Of a DNA stretch of 64,000 nt, positions 41,994 to 52,500 are shown one piece after another. A program made the position numbers and the translations under genes. Each line of letters starts with the position of its first letter. The first letter of the stretch is position 1. This DNA is from CAADGU01 sp964467705 (GTDB taxonomy: Bacteria; Chloroflexota; Anaerolineae; Promineifilales; Promineifilaceae). The stretch is from NCBI GenBank assembly GCA_964467705.1, contig CAYXUZ010000001.1:1-64000 (forward strand), in the 5' to 3' direction. The notes beneath the pieces were generated by a model. That model was not told the origin of the DNA, did not search any database, and saw only the letters and a list, made by a program, of their open reading frames with translations.

Positions 41994-44492
41994 ATGGACG
42001 ACGAAGAATTCGACTTTGACTTTGACCAATACCCCAACTTCCTGGACGCAATGCCCGGCCTCGGCGGCGAACTTTTTCCCGACAAAGAGCTGGCGGAAGA
42101 CGAAGAAGGGTTTATTGAATGTGCTTTTCTGCCGCTGCGGGACATCGTATTGTTCCCGCAAATGGTCATGCCCCTCTTTATCGGCCGGGAACGTTCATTG
42201 GAAGCGGTGCGGGCGGCCGTCGCCAACGATGAAAACCTCATCGTCGCCACCCAACGCAACAGCGATGTCCTCGACCCCAGCCTGAATGACATGTATGCCA
42301 TCGGCACCGAAATTACCATCGGCAAGGCGCTGCGGATGCCGGACAACAGCACCAGCGTCCTGGCGCAGGGGCGGCGGCGGGTGGAAATTGTGGAGTTCAC
42401 CCAGTGGGAACCGTACATCCGCGCCAAAGCCCGCCCCGTGCATGAGCCAATGGAATGGGATCGCAACACCGAAGCGTTGATGCGGGCCGTCATCACCCTC
42501 TTTGAAAAGATGGTCTCCCTCAACCGCAGTATGCCCGAAGACGCCTACACCTTCGCCATCAACATTGATGAGCCGGGCTGGCTGGCCGACTTCATCGCTT
42601 CCACCCTCAGCGTGCCCGTAGACGTGCGCCAGGACATTCTGGAAACGCTGGACGCCAACGAACGGCTGCAAAAAGTGAGCATTGTCGTCGCCAAAGAGTT
42701 GGATGTGCTGGAACTGGAAAACCAGATTCACTCCAAAGTACAGCAAGAAGTGGACAAGTCGCAGCGGGAACATTTCCTGCGTGAACAAATGCGCGTCATC
42801 CAGGGCGAATTGGGCGAGGGGGATATTTTTACCCAGGAAATCAACGAAGTGCGCGAATTTGCGGCCCAAAAACCGCTGCCCGATGATGTGCGCAGCAAAG
42901 TGGACAAGGAGATCGCCCGCCTCAACGCCATGCCGCCCATGTCGCCGGAAGTGGGCATCATCCGCACCTACATTGATTGGATTCTGGCGCTGCCCTGGCA
43001 GGAAACAACGGCCGACAACCTGGACGTATCCCACGCCGCCCAGGTACTCGATGGTGACCATTACGGGCTGGATCGGGTGAAAGACCGCATTTTGGAATAT
43101 ATTGCCGTCAAAAAGATCGCCCCGGAGACGATGCGCAGCCCGATTTTGTGTTTTGTGGGGCCGCCGGGCACGGGCAAGACGAGTATCGGCCGTTCTATTG
43201 CCACCGCTCTGGGGCGCGAATTTGTGCGCATCAGTCTGGGTGGGGTGCGCGATGAAGCTGAAATTCGCGGCCATCGCCGCACCTACATCGGCGCGATGCC
43301 GGGGCGCATCATTCAAGCGATGCGCCGCGCCGGGACGAAGAACCCGCTCTTCATGCTGGATGAGATTGACAAACTGGGCAACGATTTCCGCGGCGACCCT
43401 TCATCGGCGCTGCTGGAAGTGTTGGACCCGGAGCAAAATTTTTCGTTCTCTGACCATTATCTCGACCTGGATTTTGATTTGTCGCAGGTGATGTTTGTGA
43501 CCACCGCCAATTACCTGGACGCCATCCCCCATGCCTTACAAGACCGGATGGAGGTCATCGAGTTTCCGGGGTATCTGGAAGAAGAAAAGATGGAGATTTG
43601 TCGCCAATTTCTGGCCCGCCGCCAGTTGGAAGCGCATGGGTTGGACAAGTACGGCATCCGTTTTGAAGAAGAGGCGCTCAAGACCATCATCCGCCGCTAT
43701 ACGTTGGAGGCAGGGGTGCGGAATCTGGAGCGGGAGATTGCCAACGTGTGCCGCAAGGTGGCGCGGGACGTGGCCGAAGAACGCAAGTTTGCCCGGCGCA
43801 TCACCGCCCGGCGCGTGGAGGAACTGCTTGGCCCGCCGCGCTTCTCCGAGGAGGGGTTGCAGGAGGAGGATCAGGTGGGAGTAGCTACGGGGGCGGCATG
43901 GACGGCCGTTGGCGGCGACATCATGTTCATCGAAGTCAATCTCATGCCTGGCAAGGGGGGGATGCAACTCACCGGGCAGTTGGGCGAGGTGATGCAGGAG
44001 AGTGCCCAGGCAGCCCTGACCTACGCCCGCAGCATGGCTGAAGCTCTGGGCGTTGACCCCAAACGGTTTGAAGAGACGGACATCCATTTGCACGTGCCCG
44101 AAGGCGCCGTGCCCAAAGATGGCCCCTCGGCAGGGGTGGCGCTGGCGACAGCGATTATTTCTGCCTTCACCGAACGCCCCATTTACCGTGAGGTGAGTAT
44201 GACCGGCGAAATTACGCTGCGTGGCCGGGTGCTGCCGGTGGGTGGGGTGCGCGAAAAGGCGTTGGCCGCTCGCCGCGCCGGGATTAAGACTTTTATTTTG
44301 CCCAAGAAAAACGAATCTGACCTGGAAAATATCCCCAAGAAACTGCGCCAGGATTTGAATTTTGTCTTTGTCACCCGCATGAGCGAGGTGTTGGGCGTGG
44401 CTTTGCACACCCAGGCGCGTATCAGGAAACGGCCGTCACCCCTGAAAAAAGCGCTGCCCACCATTGCCCCACCGCCGGCCCCGCCCGCGTGA
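41994..44492 (+). CDS. lon: ATP-dependent protease Lon
   Basis: 832 residues, cytoplasmic AAA+ protease for damaged and regulatory proteins. N-terminal substrate domain (about 40-235, ECAFLPLRDIVLFPQMVMPL), coiled coil, Walker A GPPGTGKTS (about 388-396), Walker B LFMLDEIDKLG. The C-terminal serine-lysine protease domain has PKDGPSAGVA with the catalytic Ser near 712 and the Lys in VGGVREKALAA near 755. It has an acidic N-terminus (DDEEFDFDFDQ). Only one ACGGCCGT, at 43901. Confidence 0.97.
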   Translation: MDDEEFDFDFDQYPNFLDAMPGLGGELFPDKELAEDEEGFIECAFLPLRDIVLFPQMVMPLFIGRERSLEAVRAAVANDENLIVATQRNSDVLDPSLNDMYAIGTEITIGKALRMPDNSTSVLAQGRRRVEIVEFTQWEPYIRAKARPVHEPMEWDRNTEALMRAVITLFEKMVSLNRSMPEDAYTFAINIDEPGWLADFIASTLSVPVDVRQDILETLDANERLQKVSIVVAKELDVLELENQIHSKVQQEVDKSQREHFLREQMRVIQGELGEGDIFTQEINEVREFAAQKPLPDDVRSKVDKEIARLNAMPPMSPEVGIIRTYIDWILALPWQETTADNLDVSHAAQVLDGDHYGLDRVKDRILEYIAVKKIAPETMRSPILCFVGPPGTGKTSIGRSIATALGREFVRISLGGVRDEAEIRGHRRTYIGAMPGRIIQAMRRAGTKNPLFMLDEIDKLGNDFRGDPSSALLEVLDPEQNFSFSDHYLDLDFDLSQVMFVTTANYLDAIPHALQDRMEVIEFPGYLEEEKMEICRQFLARRQLEAHGLDKYGIRFEEEALKTIIRRYTLEAGVRNLEREIANVCRKVARDVAEERKFARRITARRVEELLGPPRFSEEGLQEEDQVGVATGAAWTAVGGDIMFIEVNLMPGKGGMQLTGQLGEVMQESAQAALTYARSMAEALGVDPKRFEETDIHLHVPEGAVPKDGPSAGVALATAIISAFTERPIYREVSMTGEITLRGRVLPVGGVREKALAARRAGIKTFILPKKNESDLENIPKKLRQDLNFVFVTRMSEVLGVALHTQARIRKRPSPLKKALPTIAPPPAPPA

Positions 44493-44517
44493 CAAGGTGG
44501 CAAGGTGATGGAGTGAC

Positions 44518-45426
44518 ATGCGAAACACTCCCAGTTATGCAATGGAAACAAAGTCGCAAAAGAAACGTCCCCCTTGTCGTTTGTTTTTAATAATGGCCCG
44601 ACAGTCGGCAACGGCCGTTATTTTCAGACGTGGGCCAAGTAAATGGACACAACTCATACAATGGAATACAAAAACTGATACTTTGGAGTATGGGCAATGG
44701 TTTAAGGGTCGAATTTACGAGAAACGGTGTGATCTTTCCCCTGATGGTAACTTGCTCATTTATTTTGCCAGTAAGTTCAATAAAAAAACGATTACAGATA
44801 ATGAATACACATACGCCTGGACGGCTATTAGTAAACCGCCCTGGCTTACTGCGCTTGCTTTATGGCCCAAAGGAGATTGTTGGCATGGCGGTGGTCTGTT
44901 TGAGAACAACAAATCCGTTTTGCTTAATCACCGTCCTGAGGTCGTGCGGTCTCACCCCGAACATTTACCACCCAGGTGGATGAGGATTGTGGCAAACTCG
45001 GAAGCGAGTGGTGAGGATGAGCCTATCTATTCGCAGCGTTTGACAAGAGATGGATGGGAGGTTTCTCAAAATTGGCAAGTGGAATATACAAAATCCCGTC
45101 AAGGATTTGTTACTCATCAACCTGAGATAAGAATAATTCGGCATCCTAAGCGGTCACTTGATCTCTTGATGAAACGGCATCTTAACGATTTTAAGTATTA
45201 CGAAATGTATGAAGTGAAAGACCTTATATCTGGGAAAACTATCAACCTCGACAATGCGGAATGTGCCCGGTGGGATCATCGAGGTCGGCTGGTGTTTACC
45301 AATGGCGGGAAGTTATACGCCAGTTACGTGACGGAAGAAGCTGAATTAGTAACAAACGAGGTTGCCGGCTTTAATCATTTAGAGCCTGAGGAAGTTGAAA
45401 GTCCGAGTTGGGCAAAGCAATGGTAG
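44518..45426 (+). CDS. Uncharacterised protein with WD-like/SPDG segments
   Basis: 302 residues, no signal peptide. Segments such as CDLSPDGNLLIYFASKFNK and YAWTAISKPPWLTALALWPK, followed by GGGLFENN, suggest a beta-propeller-like enzyme or structural protein, but I recognise no named family. The start is uncertain: ATG 44518 has GGAG close by, while ATG 44593 (MARQSATAVIF) begins the part that looks conserved. Lower GC than its neighbours. Confidence 0.6.
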   Translation: MRNTPSYAMETKSQKKRPPCRLFLIMARQSATAVIFRRGPSKWTQLIQWNTKTDTLEYGQWFKGRIYEKRCDLSPDGNLLIYFASKFNKKTITDNEYTYAWTAISKPPWLTALALWPKGDCWHGGGLFENNKSVLLNHRPEVVRSHPEHLPPRWMRIVANSEASGEDEPIYSQRLTRDGWEVSQNWQVEYTKSRQGFVTHQPEIRIIRHPKRSLDLLMKRHLNDFKYYEMYEVKDLISGKTINLDNAECARWDHRGRLVFTNGGKLYASYVTEEAELVTNEVAGFNHLEPEEVESPSWAKQW

Positions 45427-45480
45427 TTTGATCATGCTCGTGTTTTCGATTTCTCTACGGCCGTGCCTGTCACAATCAGT

Positions 45481-47226
45481 ATGTTTCATAAAATAGCAGT
45501 TCAGAAAGCTTTGATCGTTTTGGTTATTCTCAATCTAGCTGCCTGCCAGGCTATGCCTAACCCCACCCCTACCCGCCAAAACCTGCTGGCTGCGCCAATG
45601 AACCGGGAGGTGCTGGCGGCGGAAATTCCGGCGTTAGCCACCCGCCACGCCGATGTCGCCGCTGCGCTGCAAGCAAATCCCCCCGTTCTCACGTTGGCCG
45701 GGTTGGACGAGGGCGCGGCGCAGGCGCAAACGCTGGCGCTGCAAAATGCGGACTTTTTGGCGTACATCACTGACCCTGTTTCCGGCCAACCGCTGCGTAC
45801 CGAAATTATGGCGGTACGGCCGTCCCTCCCCTCCGACCAACCCGCCAATACCGCCTGCACCCCCGACCATTGCTACCGGGTGGAACTGTATAACTATGCC
45901 CTGAACACGACGACGGTGGCGCTGGTGGACACGGCCGTAGGGCAAGTGATCTCCGTCGCCCATCTGGACAATGTGCAGCCGGAGATTCCACCCGCGCTGG
46001 CCGACCTGGCGGTGCAGATTGCCCGGCACGCGCCGGAAGTGGTGGCGGCGTTGGGTGGGGATGCGGGCACGGCCGTGATGCCCAACATCAAAACCGCTCT
46101 CAACGGCACCCTGTGTGAACGGTCGCAGCATTTGTGCGTGGCCCCCACGTTTCTGGTGGGGGAGCAGGCGTTGTGGGCCATTGTGGATTTGACGGATGAG
46201 CGGCTGGTGGGCATTCGCTGGACGGATTTAGGTGAGAGTGGCCCACCGTCAACCATTACCGAACGCAGCTTGCAAAATGAGATTGTGTACGATCAATTTT
46301 GTGAGCAAAACCAGACGATCACACAAGGCGATTGGACGATGGATTTCATCCTCACCAGTTCGGATGGGCTGAAGGTGAGCGATGTGACGTACCAGGGGCG
46401 GCCGGTGCTGAACGCGGCCACGCTGGTGGATTGGCACGTCAGTTATTCGCGGGAGGATGGTTTTGGTTATAATGATGCCATTGGCTGCCCGGTCTTTAGT
46501 TCGGCGGCGGTGGTGGCGTTTGACGGGCCAAAGGTGGAGGAGATTGTGGAGAATGGCACGGCCGTTGGCTTCGCCCTCATCCAGGATTTCCGCAGCCCGG
46601 ATTGGCCCACACCCTGTAACTATCGGTATGAGCAGCGGTATGAGTTTTATGCGGACGGCCGTTTCCGTGTATTAGCGGGCAATCATGGCCGGGGGTGTGG
46701 GGATGATGGCACGTACCGCCCCGTGCTGCGGCTGGATGTGGCCGGTAGTGGCGACGGGTTGGCCGACACGTTTGCCACCTGGGACGGGCAGGCGTGGCAG
46801 CCCTGGACGGCCGAAGGCTGGCAGCAGATTGACGACAGTACCCCGTCTACATCGGCAGGGGCACAGTTCCAATTGACGGGAGCGGACGGCCAGGGTTTTG
46901 CCATACGGCCGTTGCGCAGCGAGCGCGGCGACCCGGCCTACCTCTACCTGACGCGCACCAGCCCGGAACATGACGAAGGCCAGACGGATTTACCCAGCCT
47001 GGGTTCCTGCTGTAATGCCGATTACCAGCAGGGGCCGGAACAGTTTACCGAACCGGCGGAATCCACTGCCGGGCAAGACCTGGTGCTCTGGTTTGTGCCA
47101 GAATTGCAGAATGATGCGACCCCCGGCCAGGAGTATTGCTGGGCGGATACGGTGTTGGAAAATGGCATCCCCGTCGCCCGCTCCTGGCCCTGTTATGCCG
47201 GGCTATTTTTTGTGCCCATCCCTTAA
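45481..47226 (+). CDS. Lipoprotein resembling the copper amine oxidase catalytic domain
   Basis: 581 residues. Signal peptide with lipobox LNLAACQA (Cys about 22), so lipid-anchored outside. The segment TYQGRPVLNAATLVDWHVSY resembles the amine oxidase core entry, and NYRYEQRYEFYADGRF (Asn380-Tyr381) lines up with the TPQ-forming motif NYDYxFxWxFYPDGxI. The copper-ligand HxH expected afterwards is not there (YRPVLRLDV instead), so it may be inactive. Family membership is inferred from pattern only. Confidence 0.5.
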   Translation: MFHKIAVQKALIVLVILNLAACQAMPNPTPTRQNLLAAPMNREVLAAEIPALATRHADVAAALQANPPVLTLAGLDEGAAQAQTLALQNADFLAYITDPVSGQPLRTEIMAVRPSLPSDQPANTACTPDHCYRVELYNYALNTTTVALVDTAVGQVISVAHLDNVQPEIPPALADLAVQIARHAPEVVAALGGDAGTAVMPNIKTALNGTLCERSQHLCVAPTFLVGEQALWAIVDLTDERLVGIRWTDLGESGPPSTITERSLQNEIVYDQFCEQNQTITQGDWTMDFILTSSDGLKVSDVTYQGRPVLNAATLVDWHVSYSREDGFGYNDAIGCPVFSSAAVVAFDGPKVEEIVENGTAVGFALIQDFRSPDWPTPCNYRYEQRYEFYADGRFRVLAGNHGRGCGDDGTYRPVLRLDVAGSGDGLADTFATWDGQAWQPWTAEGWQQIDDSTPSTSAGAQFQLTGADGQGFAIRPLRSERGDPAYLYLTRTSPEHDEGQTDLPSLGSCCNADYQQGPEQFTEPAESTAGQDLVLWFVPELQNDATPGQEYCWADTVLENGIPVARSWPCYAGLFFVPIP

Positions 47227-47230
47227 TTGA

Positions 47231-48325
47231 CTAAATTTGGCGACGTGGTTTGCCTATGAGTTGGGGGGTATATTTGTTGAGAAAGTGGACGGCGGGCAGA
47301 CAGAGGGTGATGCTGAGGGCGGTGACCAGGCTGGCCTGGGCGGTGACGGCCCAGGGGTCGGTGGTCCAAAACGGGGCGGCGATGATGGGGTGGTTGAAAA
47401 ATTCAAAAAAGAGGCCGTTTAGCCCCATGAGGATGAGGCTGTTCTGGCCGATGTAGGCCAACAGCCGGGTGGCGGGCAGCAGGCGGGCCAGGCAGATGAT
47501 GAGCAGGGAACCGGCAACGGCCGTGACCGGAAACCAGAACCAATGCCCATGGCTGGAAACGGACATCAACACCACCGGGACATCGGTGATAAAGGGGCCG
47601 GTATTACGGCCGTAGGTGAGCACCGCCCCCAACGTACAACTGAGAATGGCAAGGAGGAGCCAGGGGCGACGGCCGTGACCAAGCCCCCATCCCATCTGCC
47701 GCCCGGCCACGCCCAATAGATAAAAACCATACGCCACCAGCGCCTCATGCACAAACCAGAAATTTTTGGGCAACAGCAGCGGCCCCCGAAACGTGACAAA
47801 CCAGGTCACGCCCCAACCCACCGCTAAAAAAATGAGAGCGGCTACCGTTTGTGACCGAACGCTTTGCCAAAAGTGCCGCCCGCCAAAGTGATACACCTCC
47901 ACCATAAACAGGCAAACCAGAAACCAGGTGAGCAAATTAAAAGCCGGTTTCCCCTGCGCCATCGCCAGAAAACCTTGAACATAGCGCGTGGGCTGCAACC
48001 CGCCCTGCCCTGTATGGAGCAGCATCAGGCAGAGCAGTGCCAACAGGTTGAAAAACAGAAAGGGGATGAGCCGTGCTTTGAGCCGGTAAGACACATAAGC
48101 AGAGAAAGCCTCTGGCCGCCGCGAAGCCACAAACCCGGCCAGCAGGAAAAAGAGCGGCATGTGAAACGCATAGATGAATTGGAACTGGGGGAGTACGGCC
48201 GTGTGCCCATTCAGGTACAACGTCTCCAACAAATGCCCATAAAACACCAGGATAATGCCCATTGCTTTGGCATTATCCAGCCAGATCATACGGGGCGAAA
48301 TAGCGGACGAATTGACGGCGACCAT
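47231..48325 (-). CDS. Acyltransferase 3 family membrane protein
   Basis: About 364 residues, ten predicted membrane segments. The start region RMIWLDNAKAMGIILVFYGH has the conserved His of acyltransferase 3 and fucose 4-O-acetylase-like proteins; FHMPLFFLLAGFV is the second family motif. It probably O-acetylates a surface sugar. I took the ATG at 48325 (MVAVNSS); the frame extends six codons upstream to a TTG. Confidence 0.88.
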   Translation of the reverse strand: MVAVNSSAISPRMIWLDNAKAMGIILVFYGHLLETLYLNGHTAVLPQFQFIYAFHMPLFFLLAGFVASRRPEAFSAYVSYRLKARLIPFLFFNLLALLCLMLLHTGQGGLQPTRYVQGFLAMAQGKPAFNLLTWFLVCLFMVEVYHFGGRHFWQSVRSQTVAALIFLAVGWGVTWFVTFRGPLLLPKNFWFVHEALVAYGFYLLGVAGRQMGWGLGHGRRPWLLLAILSCTLGAVLTYGRNTGPFITDVPVVLMSVSSHGHWFWFPVTAVAGSLLIICLARLLPATRLLAYIGQNSLILMGLNGLFFEFFNHPIIAAPFWTTDPWAVTAQASLVTALSITLCLPAVHFLNKYTPQLIGKPRRQI

Positions 48326-48400
48326 AGCCACAGAGTACCTCAATCGTTATTAGGGACAATGGTACAATCATATTATCACTTTGCAGAAAAGAGGTATTTC

Positions 48401-49336
48401 ATGTACATCTGGCGCAAACCATTTCTCCTTCCTATCTTATTACTCCTCTGCTTACTCATCGCATGTGGCACAAATGAGGCTACGCCGACATTGCCAGAGG
48501 GGTACATGGTTGGCCCCACCGACCAGTGCCACGCCACGCCCCAATTTTTGGCCGCGCTCAACTTTGCGCGGCCGGTGATTGATACCACCCAGGAATTTGC
48601 CACCGGTGTCCTGGTGCGCGACGCGGCCGGTGAAGGACAAACTTACCAACATGACACCTGGGACGACGCCGGTAAAGTGGGGCCGTTTGCCATTGATTGG
48701 CTGGGCAACATCTTCGTCGCCCCCACCCCCGTCATCAGTCTGGAACTCAACCCGGTAGAGGAGCAAAACAAAATCTTCAAAGTGGACACCAGGACAGGGG
48801 AGATGGTCGAATTTGTTAGCCTGCCCTGGCCGTTGCCACCGGGAAGCGGCAACCCATACGGCGTGGTGGGGCTGGCGTATGATTGCGATACGGGTAGCCT
48901 GTATGCGGCCTCTATTGCCGGTTCTACTCCCCAAGACGAAGTGGGCGTTATTTACCAGATTGACTCAACCAGTGGGGAAATTTTGTCGAAGCTGGAAAAT
49001 GTGGATGCCCTGGGCATTGCCGTTTTCCGCGCCAGCCAGGGGAAGCGGCTGTATTATGGTCACGGCCGTACCTCGGAAATCTACTCGGTGGCGTTGGATG
49101 GCGACGGCCGTTTTTCCGGCGAGCCCCGCCTGGAATTTTCCCTGGCCGCCCAACCCGGTGGCAGCACCAACATCGCCCAGCGCCTGCAATTCCTGCCCGA
49201 CAACAGCCTGGTCATCAAGGCGATTGAATTTAACTACAGCTTGCAGGCCACCAGCCGCGTGCAGAAAGATGTCTACACTTTCCATTACCAGCCCACTGAC
49301 GACACCTGGACGCTGGGGCAGATCACCCAGGAATGA
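48401..49336 (+). CDS. Lipoprotein with beta-propeller-like domain
   Basis: 311 residues. Start ATG 48401 with AGAGG seven bases upstream; signal peptide LLPILLLLCLLIACG with lipobox Cys about 22. The body (KVDTRTGEMVEFVSLPWP, YQIDSTSGEILSKLE) looks like a six-bladed propeller of the SMP-30/NHL style. Role unknown. The same frame is open far upstream, but that part is antisense to the acyltransferase gene. Confidence 0.75.
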   Translation: MYIWRKPFLLPILLLLCLLIACGTNEATPTLPEGYMVGPTDQCHATPQFLAALNFARPVIDTTQEFATGVLVRDAAGEGQTYQHDTWDDAGKVGPFAIDWLGNIFVAPTPVISLELNPVEEQNKIFKVDTRTGEMVEFVSLPWPLPPGSGNPYGVVGLAYDCDTGSLYAASIAGSTPQDEVGVIYQIDSTSGEILSKLENVDALGIAVFRASQGKRLYYGHGRTSEIYSVALDGDGRFSGEPRLEFSLAAQPGGSTNIAQRLQFLPDNSLVIKAIEFNYSLQATSRVQKDVYTFHYQPTDDTWTLGQITQE

Positions 49337-49571
49337 GGCGATGCCTGACCAAACTCCTATGTGGGTGGTCGGCCCTTTAACCATAATTCAACCTGTTTTA
49401 TGAAACGGCTATGTTATACTGCCCACACTAATGAGGCTGACAAGGAGATGCTCAATAAGGTGAAAACCCTTTCTTCCCTTGAGCAATACCTGACTAATTC
49501 AAAGCGAAGTAAATCAAAGTGAAGTTGTTCAACTCAACAGCGCCATTATTGCCAATATAGGAGAAGTATGT

Positions 49572-52500
49572 ATGAAACGTAGAAGTCAAAATAAATATGT
49601 CTGGTGGATAGGCAGCCTGCTTGCCCTGGCAGCCTTTTTGTTGTTTCAGCCGGGCGGCACGGCCGTACACGCCGATGGTGCGATCAGTGGGACCGCCTTC
49701 CGGGATTACAATGCCAACGGCGTGCGCGACACGTATGAGCCGGGTATTGGTAATGTGGCGGTCACGGCCGTGACTGATACCGGCGACACTGCCAGCACCA
49801 CCACCGCCGCCAACGGGGCGTATAGCCTGCCCACCCTCGTCGGCAGCGAAGCCCGCGTAGAGTTCACCTTGCCCACCAATGGCAGCCTTGATTTCCTCCG
49901 CCCCGGTGCGGCCGGTGGCACAACCGTCCAATTCGTGAACATTTCCGTGGGTGACGTGGGCAATGTGAGCGTGGGGTTCAACAACCCGGCACAGTACAGC
50001 CAGGAAGTACCTACACTTGTCTCCAGCGTCTTTGTTAATGGGGATCCCCTGGCTGGCGGCACCGCGGGTACATCAAACGCCTTTGTCTCCTACCCCTATG
50101 ACAACAACGGCTTTGGCACGCCACCCAATACCGTAGCCATTGCCAGCCAGATCGGCTCTGTGTGGGGTACCGCTCCCCACCCTCTCTCTCAAACCGTCTT
50201 CACCGCCGCCATGATGAAACGCCACGCCGGCTTTGGCCCGCTTGGTCAGGGCGGTATCTATCGGCTGACCTTGCCCGCTACTGTGACCCCATTTGTGGAT
50301 GTGAACACAATCGGCATCAACACTGGCCCCGTTATTGCCCGAACATTAGGGGCCAACGCGGCCACCCCCACCCATGACCCGGCCGCCTTCGATGCGGTCG
50401 GCAAAATTTCCATTGGCGACATGGATATGTCCGAGGACGAGCAAACCTTATGGCTGGTCAACTTGTTTGACCGCACCCTCTATTCCATCTACATTGGTTA
50501 TTCTCCCACAGTGCCCGACGCCGGTGACGTCACCGCCTACCCCATCCCCGACCCCGGCTGCTCCAACGGCGATTACCGCCCCTGGGCCGTTGATACCTAT
50601 GATGGGCAAATCTACGTCGGTATTGTCTGTTCGGCGGAAACGTCACAGCTTGTCGCCGACCTGGAAGCGCATGTCCTGGCGATGGATGCAGACGCCCCCG
50701 GTACGTTTACGACCATTTTCTCCATGCCCCTGAATTTCCCACGTGGTTACATCAGCACCAGCGGCGCCCTCTCCCCTGGTGCGGAATGGCTGCCCTGGAT
50801 CGATCAATGGACAGACATCGGCCCGCCGATGCCAGCGCCCGGTGCCGGGCCGTTTGGACAGGCGATGTATCCGCAGCCGATGTTGACCGATATTGAGTTT
50901 GATATTGATGGCTCCATGTTGTTGGGTTTCACCGACCGTTTTGGACACCAGGGCGGCAATGAGAACTACAGTACCAACCCTGCTGATACTGCTACCTATG
51001 AAGGGGCCATGGGTGGCGACCTCATTCGGGTCTGTAATGATGGCGGCACGTTTGTACTGGAAAATGATAGCACCTGCCCTGGTGGCAGTCCGACCAATAC
51101 CGGCGCCCCTGGTCAGGGACCGGGCGGCCGTGAATATTACTGGCAGGATATGTATAACATCAGCCCTCTTCCTGATAGTGGTACACATCAGGAAACTATC
51201 GCCGGCAGTCTGGCGCATAAGTTTGGCAGCAATGAGATATTAACGGCCGTTTTTGACCCCTCCAATTATCAGCGATGGCGCTCCGGCGGCGTGGCCTGGT
51301 TCCGCAATTCCGATGGTACCCGCCCGCGTGGGTATGAACTGGTGGGGCCAGATGCGGGCGGCCAACCGGCTACTTTTGGCAAAGTGGCCGGTATTGGCGA
51401 TGTGGAACTGCTGGTGGCCCCCGCGCCCATTGAAGTAGGCAACCGCGTCTGGCAAGATGACAACGGCAATGGCATTCAAGACCCCGGCGAACCACCCATT
51501 GCCGGTGTGGATGTGGAACTGGTAGACAGCAGCGGCGCGGTGATAGCTACCGCCACCACTGACGCCGACGGACTCTACTACTTTGCCAACGTGCCCACCA
51601 CCGGCGCCGTCGCTGCAACTATCAACGCCGCCGACAATGACGCTGAACAAAATGCAGGTGGAACAGTGACCGTTTCTGGAACCACTGGAAACGCTATAGA
51701 CTTAGACCTGGGTCGAATTACTTCTGGTGGTGGACAAAATACAGTTGGTCTCCGTTTTACGGGATTAAACATTCCACAGGGCGCTACGATTACCTCAGCA
51801 TTTATCCAATTTAGTGCTGACAATGTTTTGGAAACCAGCACCGACCCAGTTAATTTTCGCATCCGGGGGGAGGCGGCCGATAACCCCGGCCCGTTTACTA
51901 CTACGGCTTTCAACATTACAAGCCGAACGTCAACCACGGCTATCGCCAACTGGTCCCCGCCTGGCTGGGGCGCTGCGGTGAATGCAAGTACAACTGGCCC
52001 GGCGCAGCAAACGACCACGCTGGCGGCCGTTGTGCAGGAAATTGTCAATCGGCCGGGATGGTCTCCGGGCAACGCCATGGTTTTGATTCTTGATAATGAT
52101 CCCGCTACCACTACCGGTTACCGTGATGCCGAATCTTTTGATGGGAACGCTGTGCTTGGCACTGGTAGCAGTTTTAATCCTGCCCTCCCACCCAGATTGA
52201 TCGTTAACTATGCATTTACCCCGGCCAACTACGCGCCGATGCAGTACCGCAGCGACTACCAGTTGCGGGTGAATTTGAACCAGACGGCGTTGAATGGGTG
52301 GTCCGTTTCGCCACCGCAGGCGGATGGCTCGGCCTCTGGTGAGCTGCGTGATTCTGATGGACAGGCGCGTTTAGGTGGTTATGTGGCTGTAGATTTCACG
52401 ACCGGCGGCCCTGGCGAAAATAACCACACTTTTGACTTCGGTTTTGCGCCCGTTACCAGCCTGGGCGATTTTGTCTGGGACGACGCCGATAACGATGGTT

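Noticed and set aside
42195..43316. Long open frame antisense to lon
   Set aside because: Shadow of high-GC coding sequence; no protein family and fully inside lon.
47864..48400. Long N-terminal extension of the lipoprotein frame at 48401
   Set aside because: It is antisense to the acyltransferase gene and lacks protein-like composition. The lipoprotein has its own start, ribosome site and signal peptide.
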